Origin: JAJRPT01 sp964465945
Lineage (GTDB): Bacteria; Bacteroidota; Ignavibacteria; Kapaibacteriales; UBA2268
Direction of reading: 5' to 3'
Length of the DNA stretch: 64,000 nt
NCBI GenBank assembly: GCA_964465945.1
Contig: CAYXMM010000005.1
Span: 124,001 to 188,000 of the forward strand
Below the pieces are notes generated by a model. That model saw only the letters and a program-made list of their open reading frames with translations. It did not search any database and had not been told where the DNA came from. The position numbers were made by a program, and so were the translations under genes. Below are positions 19,801-27,885 of the stretch, one piece after another (positions within the stretch are counted from its first letter, which is position 1; every line of letters begins with the position of its first letter).

Positions 19801-20465
19801 TTATGCGGAACTGCGTGTGCTTTTTCAGTGTAATGAACGTTGTTAGTAGCAACTATCTGAATATCAAGTTCCCGTGCTATTTTTAGTTGTTCTGTAATTA
19901 GCTCATTTGTTTCAGGTAGTCCATTTCTTTGAAGTTCAATGTAAAAGTCATCTTTGAAAATTGATTTATAGCGATATGCTGCTTCTTTTGCACTAACGTA
20001 ATCTTGAGTCCTAAGATAAGTTTCAATTTCGCCACCTGAACCAACTGCGCCAATTCCACCAGATAAAGCGATAATTCCTTCTGAATATTCTGTTAAAACA
20101 TCAATATCAATTCGAGGACGATAATAGAATCCTTCCGTAAAACCAATTGAAGTTAACTTCGATAAATTTTTATATCCAGTTAAGTTCTTTGCAAGAAGAG
20201 TTAAATGAAAAAACTTTTTTCCACTGGAGTTTGTATTTTTATCCAGTCTAGACCCATTCGCAACATTAGCCCTAAACCCAAGTATAGGTTTTATTCCTTT
20301 AGATTCTGTATAATGCTCTAAAGCTGCATACATAACCCCACTATCAGTAATTGCAAGTGCCTTTTGATTATCTGCAACAGCTTTTTTAATCAAATCTTTA
20401 ACTTCGGCACTTGATTCAAGTACAGAATAGTGCGAATGGACATTGAGGTGAACAAAGTCTAACAT
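16854..20465 (-). CDS. dnaE: DNA polymerase III subunit alpha
   Basis: A 1203-residue replicative polymerase. The PHP domain is at the N-terminus (residues 1 to about 280, starting FVHLNVHSHYSVLES), and the palm has PGRGSAAGS (368-376) and the catalytic PDIDIDF with D409 and D411. The fingers follow, then GYNKSHA-like NYGFNKSHAVAYS, a helix-hairpin-helix region, and an OB fold at about 1030-1105 (FTLIGMISQVRT, FIEFEDLYGKMELF). This is the DnaE1 type of replicative enzyme, with no proofreading exonuclease domain inside. The start ATG lies 50 bases after the thioredoxin-like gene on the same strand. Its stop nearly touches that of the VanZ-like gene, and no terminator hairpin is visible between them. 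Confidence 0.97.
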   Translation of the reverse strand: MLDFVHLNVHSHYSVLESSAEVKDLIKKAVADNQKALAITDSGVMYAALEHYTESKGIKPILGFRANVANGSRLDKNTNSSGKKFFHLTLLAKNLTGYKNLSKLTSIGFTEGFYYRPRIDIDVLTEYSEGIIALSGGIGAVGSGGEIETYLRTQDYVSAKEAAYRYKSIFKDDFYIELQRNGLPETNELITEQLKIARELDIQIVATNNVHYTEKAHAVPHNVLLMIQNLTTDSENKVDVENLRFQSKEFYFKSKSEMIELFKDLPEAIENTVKIADMCNVELDLKSNYMPVFPIPPSSKASNLDEYLEELVFEGLHERFSEGELSNEVVDRAKYELSIINSMGFPGYFLIVWDFIREARKRGVSVGPGRGSAAGSLVAFALKITNVNPLDYDLLFERFLNPERVSMPDIDIDFSDDKREIVINYVKEFYGETAVSQIVTFGKLTSKAVLTDIGRVLNIPLFKIKDITKKIPVKFGVVEPIEGVLKLPELSHLKDIYTNYKEKGLENSERAIQLIASNKIDEDDYKMGQLIDYALVLENKIRNTGIHAAGVVIAPGDLTEFVPIMKVNKDKTNGINIATQYSMKYLEKGGLLKMDFLGLKTLSIIEQTLEQIKQNHNITFDIDKIPLDDKKTYQLFGNGDTLSVFQFESSGMQESLRKLKPEGLEEISAMNALYRPGPMDNIPAFIDRKHGKEEITYLHPSMKSSLEKTYGVIVYQEQVMRLVQDVAGFSLGEADILRRAMGKKDTKAMSSLKPKFMEGAKANNKIEEKLAEQIYDLIEKFANYGFNKSHAVAYSFVAFQTAFLKAHYPAEFIAANMTSEINDQKKIVELRENAKVYGLKLLPPDINNSETNFYAKGDTIYFGLSAIKNVGIPASESILNARKDGKFKDLFDFAARVDIHLINKRTIEALICSGAFDSLNIGHRNSLMASVELVLEYSKKKQEENEMQLNSMFGDVECDSTELRLAEAPVWTELERLEKEKEYLNFYVSGHPLNNYEPYIFSLTKYNTSNMKNVPQRTEFTLIGMISQVRTRLDRENNPMAFIEFEDLYGKMELFAPSEVYSRYSELLKKDSILIVQGINKERFGGFNDENNKTLFNISSADTLENAAKNKSIGLKLWVNEESTSSTEQLNQFYNLLEDNKSTNSNVYIQYTLINKQLDTKKSYLSENVTLELNNENINKVIEIFTTSSVRFILKGELNVSSN

Positions 20466-20515
20466 TTCAAACTCATATCATATTTATGTAGAAAATAAAT
20501 TGAATAAACTTAATA

Positions 20516-20803
20516 CTAAATAGCAACTATGCTTTTAATATCTTCATTCCAAGATTTGCTGTAGTATTCTGTAATTCTTCCAACTTCTAAATCTTTGTCA
20601 TCTAAAACAACAAGAGTCGGAACTCTTTTAATTTGAAATTTTTCAATATCTTCCCTTGGTTCTGATTTTGTATTATTCACATCATAAAAGTAGATATCGC
20701 TTTTACTTATATTTAGTTCTTTAAAAGTAGAAAGAATTTCAGGTAGTGCGGCTAAACACACAGGACACCAATTCCCAGAAAATAGATGAAAAGATTTTTG
20801 CAT
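20516..20803 (-). CDS. Small thioredoxin-like protein
   Basis: A 95-residue thioredoxin-fold protein with the redox motif WCPVC at 12-16, a strand/helix pattern following, and RVPTLVVLDD at about 59-68 containing the cis-proline expected in the fold. It lacks a signal peptide, so it is cytoplasmic. The CPVC centre differs from canonical CGPC, and a role as a thiol oxidoreductase partner is likely but unspecified. AGGA sits 5 bases before the ATG. It lies 50 bases upstream of dnaE on the same strand and may be co-transcribed with it. Confidence 0.82.
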   Translation of the reverse strand: MQKSFHLFSGNWCPVCLAALPEILSTFKELNISKSDIYFYDVNNTKSEPREDIEKFQIKRVPTLVVLDDKDLEVGRITEYYSKSWNEDIKSIVAI

Positions 20804-20940
20804 ATTTATCCTTTTTTAATATTTCAATTAAATCAAAAATAATAATATTTTACATTTTATTCAAACGAATTTCCACTTTGTTAATAACAATAGCTTTAAT
20901 TAATATTATTTAATTTTACAATATATTTTTCTTAATTTCG

Positions 20941-20956
20941 GTATGTTAAAACATAC
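20941..20956. promoter_or_regulatory. Perfect 7-bp inverted repeat upstream of paaD (candidate operator)
   Basis: GTATGTT, 2 bases AA, then AACATAC: a perfect palindromic half-site pair ending 19 bases before the paaD start codon, within the probable promoter region. No T-tract follows, so it is not an intrinsic terminator. The arrangement suits a dimeric repressor. No regulator gene is adjacent, so the binder is unknown. Confidence 0.4.
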
Positions 20957-20975
20957 ATTTTGAAAGATTAGTTGA

Positions 20976-21464
20976 ATGATTGATAAATTATTTGAAATTG
21001 TGAACAATGTAAAAGACCCAGAAATACCTACAATTTCCGTTGTGGAATTAGGAGTTGTTAGAAATATTGAAATGATTAATGAGGAAATTTATGTAACAAT
21101 AACTCCAACATATTCGGGCTGTCCGGCTCTTGACGTAATGAGACGCGATATTGAAACAGAATTAAATAAAAATGGCTTTGAGAAAGTAAAAGTAGTTACT
21201 CAATTAAGCCCAGCTTGGACTACAGATTGGCTTACAGATGAAGCAAAGCTTAAACTTATTCAATCTAAAATCGCTCCACCTGTAATGAAATCAAATGAAT
21301 ATTCAAGTTTATTAAATGTACTCGACGATTCCCCACCAGTTGAATGCCCTTATTGTAATTCAATGAATACAAGATTAATAGCGGAATTTGGAACAACAGC
21401 ATGTAAAGCACTATACTCTTGTAACGCTTGTTTTCAACCTTTTGATTATTTTAAACCACATTAA
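20976..21464 (+). CDS. paaD: Phenylacetyl-CoA epoxidase subunit PaaD-like protein
   Basis: A 162-residue protein. The MIP18/DUF59 domain comes first (residues 1 to about 85: VKDPEIPTISVVELGVV, TPTYSGCPALDVM), then LSPAWTTDWLTDEAK, specific to PaaD/PaaJ. A C-terminal zinc ribbon has C124, C127, C149 and C152, with an extra C143. PaaD helps assemble the iron centre of the PaaABCE ring-epoxidase acting on phenylacetyl-CoA. None of paaA, paaB, paaC or paaE is in the window, so it is an orphan here. Its 3' end overlaps the converging truA by 14 bases. It could be a SufT-like Fe-S assembly factor, but the TTDWL segment and zinc ribbon favour PaaD. Confidence 0.85.
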   Translation: MIDKLFEIVNNVKDPEIPTISVVELGVVRNIEMINEEIYVTITPTYSGCPALDVMRRDIETELNKNGFEKVKVVTQLSPAWTTDWLTDEAKLKLIQSKIAPPVMKSNEYSSLLNVLDDSPPVECPYCNSMNTRLIAEFGTTACKALYSCNACFQPFDYFKPH

Positions 21465-22266
21465 TTTCTTCCTCATCAGATATAGTATCAAAAGGAGAAA
21501 TGGAGTCATTTAATACATTATTTGGATAGTATACTTTTTCTAACACAAGTCCATTGGGAGTAGCAAGAGGAGAAGTAAAGTCGCGTCTTGGATTATTAAA
21601 TAAATCTTCGATTTCTACTATATCGCGTTTTTCTCGCCCAATGTCAATCATAAATCCAACTAGTGACCGCACCATTGAATATACAAAACGATTGGCTTTG
21701 ATATGAAATTTAAACTTATAATCATTTAGTCTTTCCCAATAACAAAATTCAACATTGCAAACATAACTTTTTGTATCTTTATTGTTTTTTGAAAAGCTTG
21801 TAAAATCATGAATGCCAATAAAATATTCTGCGGCATCATTCATTAGTTCAAAATTTATTGGATAGGGGACAAAAGACTCAAATTGAGTATTAAATATAGT
21901 GTCTTTAGTTGAAATTGTATACGAATACTCTCTCGCATCGGCATAAAATCTTGAACTGAAACCAAGTTTTACGAATTGTGCAGATATTACTTTAATATCG
22001 TTTGGCAAAAGATTATTTAAAACTTTGTGAAGTTTTTCGATAGGAACAAATAGGCGATTATAAAACTTAAAATCAACAACTTGCCCGGCAGCATGGACAC
22101 CTCTGTCCGTCCTGCCGGAAGCTGCTACTAAGATTGGAACTCCAAAGAACTCTTTAAGGGCTTTTTCTAATTCACCTTGAATTGACTTTTGGGTTGGGTC
22201 TTTTTGCTTTTGCCACCCAAAATACTTTGTTCCGTCATATTCTATAACTAAGGCAATTTTTCTCAT
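21451..22266 (-). CDS. truA: tRNA pseudouridine(38-40) synthase
   Basis: A 271-residue TruA, which converts uridines 38-40 in the tRNA anticodon arm to pseudouridine. The N-terminal IEYDGTKYFGWQKQ is the family start. The catalytic Asp is D54 in ASGRTDRGVHAAGQV. FHIKANRFVYSMVRSLVG near residue 200 is the conserved C-terminal motif. The start codon overlaps the stop of the upstream T9SS-cargo gene by one base (TAATG), so translation is coupled. The last 14 bases overlap the converging paaD. Confidence 0.96.
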   Translation of the reverse strand: MRKIALVIEYDGTKYFGWQKQKDPTQKSIQGELEKALKEFFGVPILVAASGRTDRGVHAAGQVVDFKFYNRLFVPIEKLHKVLNNLLPNDIKVISAQFVKLGFSSRFYADAREYSYTISTKDTIFNTQFESFVPYPINFELMNDAAEYFIGIHDFTSFSKNNKDTKSYVCNVEFCYWERLNDYKFKFHIKANRFVYSMVRSLVGFMIDIGREKRDIVEIEDLFNNPRRDFTSPLATPNGLVLEKVYYPNNVLNDSISPFDTISDEEEINVV

Positions 22267-23159
22267 TAATTTTTTACAAACTTAACAACATCTTTTGTAT
22301 TTGTGTTTTCAAGAATTAAAAAATAAGTTCCTCTTTTTAAATTACTTATATCAACATTTAATAAATTGTTGTTCAAAAGCAATTGACTATTTAATTTATA
22401 CTCATTACCTAATAAATCAACAATTTTATAATTATTATAAACTTCTTTCAAGCTTACAATAATCTCATCACCTGCAGGTTGAGGATATAATTTTAATTCT
22501 CTTTTATAGTTAAAATCTTTCTCCACTGAAGTTGAAGTTTGAGTAATTTTGCATTCTCCATCAGTTCCATTAATTGCATTCATTCTACATGCAAAAACAT
22601 CATTATTAGCTTCATCTCTATAATAAATGTACCAATGAGGTTCTTCAATAGTCCCATCTTCTTTTTCCATTGCATTTAAGGATATGAAAGTAAAACTTGC
22701 TTCTGGATGAGCAGTAACTAAATCTGAATAATTAGTTTTAGATTTCAAAAATCCCATAAAGTAATCTGCTAATTTGTAGTCGCCTTCTAATTTTAAAGCT
22801 GGAAATTCAATTCCGTCTAAAGGTAAACTTGGAACAATAGTTCTTATATCCAAATATGTTCCAAAAGTTTTAATTAAAGGAATTAGTGTAGTTTGAGCAT
22901 CATCTTGACCATTCATAAACCCATACAACCAACCATTTGAGTTTCCGTTTTCTAAATTAAAAGAGGCATCTTGCGAAAGATTAGGAAACATTTTTTTTGT
23001 ATTCGCTGCACCAATACCTATTAAAACAGGGTTTTGAATTTCTGCTCCTGCTAATTCTGCTGCTTTTGTTAGTCCATCACTTGCTTTAAACTCAGTAAGT
23101 AGTTGTCCATAACTTAATGTTGTAAAAAGCAAAAAAATACTTGTAAAAACTTTAAACAT
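22266..23159 (-). CDS. Secreted protein with T9SS C-terminal sorting domain
   Basis: A protein of about 297 residues from the preferred ATG at 23159, which has AAAGGT upstream and gives a clean signal peptide (MFKVFTSIFLLF, cut near YGQ). An in-frame start at 23201 would put 14 extra residues before it. The middle region (about 20-210) has no motif I recognise. The last 75 residues begin ELKLYPQPAGDEIIVSL and end with LKRGTYFLILE, a type A T9SS sorting domain. The product should therefore cross the outer membrane and be surface-attached or released. Its stop overlaps the truA start. The divergent promoter region at 23216-23306 carries two tandem 17-bp repeats. Confidence 0.8.
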   Translation of the reverse strand: MFKVFTSIFLLFTTLSYGQLLTEFKASDGLTKAAELAGAEIQNPVLIGIGAANTKKMFPNLSQDASFNLENGNSNGWLYGFMNGQDDAQTTLIPLIKTFGTYLDIRTIVPSLPLDGIEFPALKLEGDYKLADYFMGFLKSKTNYSDLVTAHPEASFTFISLNAMEKEDGTIEEPHWYIYYRDEANNDVFACRMNAINGTDGECKITQTSTSVEKDFNYKRELKLYPQPAGDEIIVSLKEVYNNYKIVDLLGNEYKLNSQLLLNNNLLNVDISNLKRGTYFLILENTNTKDVVKFVKN

Positions 23160-23215
23160 ATAAAAACCTTTATAAAAATTATTAAAAATTATTTTCGTCA
23201 ATCATAAATTATTTA

Positions 23216-23223
23216 CAAAAATA
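23216..23223 (-). promoter_or_regulatory. Candidate Bacteroidota -7 box for the minus-strand T9SS gene
   Basis: On the minus strand this reads TATTTTTG, matching the TAnnTTTG consensus, about 57 bases before the gene start at 23159. There is no TTTG at the -33 position. Instead the nearest 17-bp repeat copy begins 20 bases upstream. Confidence 0.4.
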
Positions 23224-23243
23224 CTAAATATTCATTAAAAAAA

Positions 23244-23277
23244 AGTATCTTTCATAATAAAGTATCTTTCATAATAA
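23244..23277. repeat. Two perfect tandem 17-bp repeats in a divergent promoter region
   Basis: The 17-base unit AGTATCTTTCATAATAA occurs twice with no gap (23244-23260 and 23261-23277). It lies between the divergent genes starting at 23159 (minus) and 23326 (plus). A -7-like box lies 20 bases to the left and another 21 bases to the right, so each copy occupies the place expected for a -33 element. Confidence 0.9.
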
Positions 23278-23298
23278 GGTATTCTTTATTTTATTTGG

Positions 23299-23306
23299 TA
23301 TATTTG
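23299..23306 (+). promoter_or_regulatory. Candidate Bacteroidota -7 box for the plus-strand secreted-protein gene
   Basis: TATATTTG matches TAnnTTTG and lies 19 bases before the ATG at 23326. No TTTG is found at the -33 position; the second 17-bp repeat ends 21 bases upstream of the box. Confidence 0.4.
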
Positions 23307-23325
23307 AAGTTTAAAAAATTTCAAT

Positions 23326-24129
23326 ATGAAAAAAATACTCCTAATATTTTTATTCTCTTATTTTAGTTTATTCTCTACATCAATTAAATATAATGATATT
23401 GTTATTGAAAGAGGGAATAATTATTTCATATCTTTCATTATCGAAGATATAACTCAAAACTTAGATGAAAACTCAGAAGTAAGTTTAACATTTTCTTATA
23501 ACGGGTTTATGATAAATCCATTAAGTTTTGAAGGAACAAATATTGAAGTAACCGATTTTAAAAGCGATTTGAATATTGAAGATATTAGAAAATCAATTCT
23601 AAGTTTAAAATTAAAAATAAAAGATTTAGATTTAATTAAAAATTCAATTGACACCTTATTTTTATTAAATATTGAAGCATTAGCTTCGCAGGATTCAGTT
23701 TCACAAATTGGTTTAGAGAATTTCAAAATTGATGAACAAGAATTTACAATTGATTATATTGCCGGTAAGATTAAAACAAAAAGTTTAATGATAAATCTGG
23801 AAAATGACGTAAGCAATGTATATCCTAACCCATTTATTTTGACTTCTACAATAGACCTAAATATTTATTATGATTCAAAATTATCTATAAATCTATATCC
23901 AATTGATGCGCGGTCAATGTTATATAATATCGAACGAAATTATTTTAGAATATTAATATATGATAGTTCTAATAATGAAATTAAGTTTAATGAAGGTATG
24001 CAAATTTTAGCTGGAAGATATAAAATGGTTCTTTTTCCTAATAAGAATATGATTTCATCTGGCTCATATCAAATTCAAATCAAACTAAATGAAAATACTT
24101 ATTATAAAAATTTCATTTACGGGGAATAA
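23326..24129 (+). CDS. Secreted protein of unknown function, coupled to the IgGFc-domain gene
   Basis: A 267-residue protein with a signal peptide (MKKILLIFLFSYFSLFS). The body is beta-rich with no motif I can place. At about residue 164 it has NVYPNPF, the phrase that usually opens a T9SS sorting domain. The remaining roughly 100 residues are longer and looser than a normal sorting domain, although the last part (SGSYQIQIKLN, NFIYGE) resembles its end. The stop codon overlaps the next start by one base (TAATG), so the two proteins are made together and probably act together at the envelope. Confidence 0.65.
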   Translation: MKKILLIFLFSYFSLFSTSIKYNDIVIERGNNYFISFIIEDITQNLDENSEVSLTFSYNGFMINPLSFEGTNIEVTDFKSDLNIEDIRKSILSLKLKIKDLDLIKNSIDTLFLLNIEALASQDSVSQIGLENFKIDEQEFTIDYIAGKIKTKSLMINLENDVSNVYPNPFILTSTIDLNIYYDSKLSINLYPIDARSMLYNIERNYFRILIYDSSNNEIKFNEGMQILAGRYKMVLFPNKNMISSGSYQIQIKLNENTYYKNFIYGE

Positions 24130-26474
24130 TGCGTTTATTAACTATTTTAATATTAATTTTATCCTTTAATTTATTTTCACAAGACTTTGAAAGTAATTTA
24201 GATAACTACAAACTAAAAAATCCAGAAGGGCAGGAATTTTGGATTTGCTTTATGCGAAACCACAATGACCCTGATAGAGTTACTGAAAACACACGATTAT
24301 ACTTAGAATTATTTATCACATCTGATAAAGATGCTAACATTGTAGTTGAAATCAAATCACTAAATTTTAGAGAAGAAGTTTTCGTACCTGCTAACACTGT
24401 GAGAAATATAAAATTAAATCCACAAGCCCAAATCACAAGTTCCGAAATTATTGAAGAAGGAATGGCAGTTCATGTTAAAAGTGATACTCCTGTTACTGTA
24501 TATGGATTAAATAGAAGACGATTGACTACAGACACATTTTTGGGCTTACCTACGACGGTAATAGGGAAGATGTATCGAGCAATCTGTTATAATATTTCAG
24601 TTCAATTAACAAGCCAATTTGCGATAGTAGCAACTGAGGATAACACAAAAGTAACAATAGTTCCATCAGTTGAAACCACATCAGGAAGAGCAGCTAATAA
24701 ACCATTCGATATAATCCTTAATCAAGGTGATGTTTATCAAATCACTGCAAGAAATAAACCCAATGACCCAGATAAAAACGACTTATCTGGCTCATTGATT
24801 AGTGCTGACAAAAATATATCGTTTTTCAGCGGACACCAATGTGCCTATATTCCTGATAATGTTATGGCTTGTAATCACTTAGTAGAACAGATGCCACCGA
24901 CTTCTTCTTGGGGAAAGCATTATTATATAGGTGAATTAAAGAAAAGAAGTAAGTACAATTACAGAATTTTAGCTAATGAAGACAGTACTAAAATATTCGT
25001 AAATAATAAATATTTAACAACATTAAATGCTGGGAAATATATTGAGCAAAATGTTAGTGGTGAAATTCAAGTTACAGCAAGCAATCCAATTTTAGTAACC
25101 CAATATTCACAAGGTTTCAGAAATGGAGATGCGATTGGTGATCCAATGATGTTGTTAATAAGCCCGACACAACAGTTTTTAAAAAAATATAGATTTGCTA
25201 CTCCTGTTAATGGCTTTTGGGAACATTATGTAAATGTAGTTGTGCCAACTAAAGCAATTTCTTCACTTAAACTAAATGGAAAGCCGGTTCCAACAAACAT
25301 ATTTAGACAATTTGGTAAAACTCGATATTCTATTGCATATCTTAGAGTGAATTATGGAACACACCAACTTGAAGCTGATGAACCATTTGGAATGACGCCT
25401 TATGGCTTTGGATATGATAAAGATAAATATGATGCTTATGGAAATTTAGGTGGACAATCTTTTTTAGAATTTGTTAATTATAAGGATACAATAGCACCCG
25501 ATGCGATAATCTTAAATAAAGAATTAATTTTAAGAGATGATAGAGTAAATGACGAAGGACTTGATAAATTTGAAGTGCTTTATTCTGAAAACTTAGAGTT
25601 AGACCAATATAATTTTGAAGCAGGTGTCCCTCAAGTCTCTTTAAAACCAAGAATTATTGAAGAACAAAAATATGGTAAATTAAGATTTCGAGTTTTTGAT
25701 GTCGCTGGGAACAGTCAAGATTATACACTTTGTTGGCATTTAGACCTAAACGCATCTGGGTACGTTTATGATATTACGGATGGAGATATTTCTTGTGGTA
25801 CAAGTTTTAAAATATCTTACCAAATTTTTGGCGGAATAAGTAATATAAATTCTAATGCTGAAGCAAAACAATTAGCTGGTATATCATCAAAAGGAGATTA
25901 CCACTCATCAAACAGCTGGTCTCATTTATTTGGTGTAGGTATTTCGATGCCTATATATAATAAGTTAAATTTCAATTCGAGATTAGCATTAACTAAAGTT
26001 AATACAATCTTAGAATCACCCGATTCAACCACTTCAAAACTTTTATTAGGCGATGGGACATTTGTTAATATGCAAGAAGCAACGCAAATTAATTTTAACA
26101 AGTATCAAGTTAATCTTCAATTAAATATAGAATATAACATTAATGCGAATCTATATTGTTATGCAGGAATTATCCCTATGTTTTTCTTCACCAAAACGAT
26201 TGAGCATAACAGAAAGATTGTGTATCCAAGTTTTGCCAACTATCCTGAAACTTCTGATAAGCTAACTAACAAAGTAGATAAAGAATTAAAAGAATTAAAC
26301 CAATTTAACTTTGGGTTAAATTTGGGTGTAGGATATAATCTTAATCTTATGAGTAACATAAGTGCTTTTGCAAATTTAGAATACAATTATAATTCAATGA
26401 GTTATTTGCAATCGCCTAACTCATTAAAATTAAATATGTTAAATTTTTATATTGGAGTAAAATATTTTAATTAA
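24129..26474 (+). CDS. IgGFc-binding-domain protein with C-terminal barrel-like region
   Basis: A 781-residue exported protein with a signal peptide (about 1-18). Residues of about 40-350 match the IgGFc_binding N-terminal domain found in bacterial surface proteins (VKSDTPVTVYGLNRR, TEDNTKVTIVPS, FFSGHQCAYIPD, VTQYSQGF). About 450-550 is an Ig-like or beta-sandwich stretch with DVAGNSQDYTLCW. About 590-781 alternates hydrophobic and polar residues and ends in YIGVKYFN, like an outer-membrane beta-barrel strand with a terminal aromatic. So it may be an outer-membrane anchored surface protein. It overlaps the upstream secreted-protein gene by one base and the converging TerB-like gene by 4 bases. 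Binding to IgG is not implied. Confidence 0.72.
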   Translation: MRLLTILILILSFNLFSQDFESNLDNYKLKNPEGQEFWICFMRNHNDPDRVTENTRLYLELFITSDKDANIVVEIKSLNFREEVFVPANTVRNIKLNPQAQITSSEIIEEGMAVHVKSDTPVTVYGLNRRRLTTDTFLGLPTTVIGKMYRAICYNISVQLTSQFAIVATEDNTKVTIVPSVETTSGRAANKPFDIILNQGDVYQITARNKPNDPDKNDLSGSLISADKNISFFSGHQCAYIPDNVMACNHLVEQMPPTSSWGKHYYIGELKKRSKYNYRILANEDSTKIFVNNKYLTTLNAGKYIEQNVSGEIQVTASNPILVTQYSQGFRNGDAIGDPMMLLISPTQQFLKKYRFATPVNGFWEHYVNVVVPTKAISSLKLNGKPVPTNIFRQFGKTRYSIAYLRVNYGTHQLEADEPFGMTPYGFGYDKDKYDAYGNLGGQSFLEFVNYKDTIAPDAIILNKELILRDDRVNDEGLDKFEVLYSENLELDQYNFEAGVPQVSLKPRIIEEQKYGKLRFRVFDVAGNSQDYTLCWHLDLNASGYVYDITDGDISCGTSFKISYQIFGGISNINSNAEAKQLAGISSKGDYHSSNSWSHLFGVGISMPIYNKLNFNSRLALTKVNTILESPDSTTSKLLLGDGTFVNMQEATQINFNKYQVNLQLNIEYNINANLYCYAGIIPMFFFTKTIEHNRKIVYPSFANYPETSDKLTNKVDKELKELNQFNFGLNLGVGYNLNLMSNISAFANLEYNYNSMSYLQSPNSLKLNMLNFYIGVKYFN

Positions 26475-26920
26475 ACAGCTACTATTGAGTGCTTTAGTTT
26501 TATAATATTATCTTCAAGGTTTAGTATATTTTCAATTGATTTAGCAGTGTTTTCATCGATACCAATTAAATTTGCAAATTCAATCGCTTTATCTCTTTCT
26601 TCAATAGCAAGTCCATCAACTCGAGCTGCTTTCAATGCAAAATATAATAATACACGATGAAGTGACGGATTTACTTTTGAAACAACACTTTCTAATGGTG
26701 TCATTAAATAATCAAATTTATCAAGTTCCTTCATTAGCATCATACTGCCACCAAGTTGGTCGATAAACTGAAAAAGTGTATTCCACTCTCCCTCTGATAC
26801 TTCACCATCTGAACCAGCTATTATTAAAATAACCTTACAAGAATCTAATAGGTCTAACTTTGGGTCTTTTGATTTTTTATATATATTTTTAATCTTGGTT
26901 ATAAATATATCTTCATTCAT
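26471..26920 (-). CDS. TerB-like helical protein
   Basis: A 149-residue all-helical protein with two acidic TerB-type motifs: GSDGEVSEGEW at about residues 35-45 and RVDGLAIEERDKAIEFANLIGI at about 95-116. The doubled D-G-x-x-x-x-x-E pattern is that of the TerB/DjlA fold. It is a lone gene with its own short upstream region, divergent from rmlA, and its 3' end overlaps the IgGFc-domain gene by 4 bases. It is a distant relative of the pair at 7.1-8.1 kb and of the gene at 36.0 kb. No partner enzyme is adjacent. Confidence 0.65.
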   Translation of the reverse strand: MNEDIFITKIKNIYKKSKDPKLDLLDSCKVILIIAGSDGEVSEGEWNTLFQFIDQLGGSMMLMKELDKFDYLMTPLESVVSKVNPSLHRVLLYFALKAARVDGLAIEERDKAIEFANLIGIDENTAKSIENILNLEDNIIKLKHSIVAV

Positions 26921-27015
26921 TATTTTAATTCCGAAATTTTAATTTTAATAAAGCAAATTAATAATTAATTTTTTATTTTTGAAAAAAATAAATTCAAGAA
27001 TGAAAAAGAGTTAAA

Positions 27016-27885
27016 ATGAAAGGGATTATCTTAGCAGGTGGTAGTGGAACACGTCTTTTCCCAATGACAAAAGTAATAAGTAAGCAACTTGTTCCAATTT
27101 ATGATAAACCAATGATTTACTACCCATTATCTGTATTAATGTTGGCTGGGATTAGCGAAGTATTAATAATTTCAAACCCTGAATATATAGGACTATACGA
27201 GCATTTACTTGAAGATGGTAAAAAACTCGGAATGAGAATTGAATATATAGTTCAAGGAAGCCCTCGTGGGTTGGCGGATGCTTTTATAGTAGGGGAGGAG
27301 TTTATTGGTGATGATAACGTTTGCTTAATTTTAGGAGATAATGTCTTTTATGCTCAAGGTTTCTCTGCAATCTTAAAAAAAGCAAAGAATTTAGAAAAAG
27401 GTGGATTAATTTTTGGTTATTACGTTAATAACCCAGAGGAGTTTGGGGTCATTGAATTTGACGCTGATATGAATGCAATTTCAATTGAAGAAAAACCAGC
27501 CAAACCAAAATCACATTATGCAGTTCCTGGGCTTTATTTTTATGATAATGAAGTGATAGAAATTGCCAAAAATGTTAAGCCGTCTGCAAGAGGAGAGATT
27601 GAAATTACTTCTGTTAATAATGAATATTTAAGAAGAAAAGAATTGAAAGTAGAGTTGCTCGGGAGAGGATTTGCTTGGTTAGATACTGGTACTCCAGATG
27701 GGCTTTTAGAAGCATCAAATTTTGTAAGAACGTTGCAAAAAAGGCAAGGATTACAAGTTGCCTGCCTCGAAGAAATTGCATTTAAAAACAAATGGATAAC
27801 AAGGGAAGATCTGAAAGTATTAGCGACAGAGCAGGAAAAAACTGAATACGGCAAATACTTAATGCGTATTTTAGCAGATGCTTAA
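27016..27885 (+). CDS. rmlA: Glucose-1-phosphate thymidylyltransferase
   Basis: A 289-residue enzyme at the standard RmlA length, making dTDP-glucose for dTDP-rhamnose and other surface sugars. The nucleotide-binding start ILAGGSGTRLFPMT and then KQLVPIYDKPMIYYPLSVLM are diagnostic. GDNVFY at about 111-116 holds the metal-binding Asp, and IEEKPAKPKSHYAVPGLYFYD and GFAWLDTGTPDGLLEAS complete the active site. rmlB, rmlC and rmlD are not adjacent, so the pathway genes are split. A lone -7-like box (TATTTTTG, 26974-26981) lies upstream. The stop directly abuts that of the converging DUF2279 gene. Confidence 0.96.
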   Translation: MKGIILAGGSGTRLFPMTKVISKQLVPIYDKPMIYYPLSVLMLAGISEVLIISNPEYIGLYEHLLEDGKKLGMRIEYIVQGSPRGLADAFIVGEEFIGDDNVCLILGDNVFYAQGFSAILKKAKNLEKGGLIFGYYVNNPEEFGVIEFDADMNAISIEEKPAKPKSHYAVPGLYFYDNEVIEIAKNVKPSARGEIEITSVNNEYLRRKELKVELLGRGFAWLDTGTPDGLLEASNFVRTLQKRQGLQVACLEEIAFKNKWITREDLKVLATEQEKTEYGKYLMRILADA

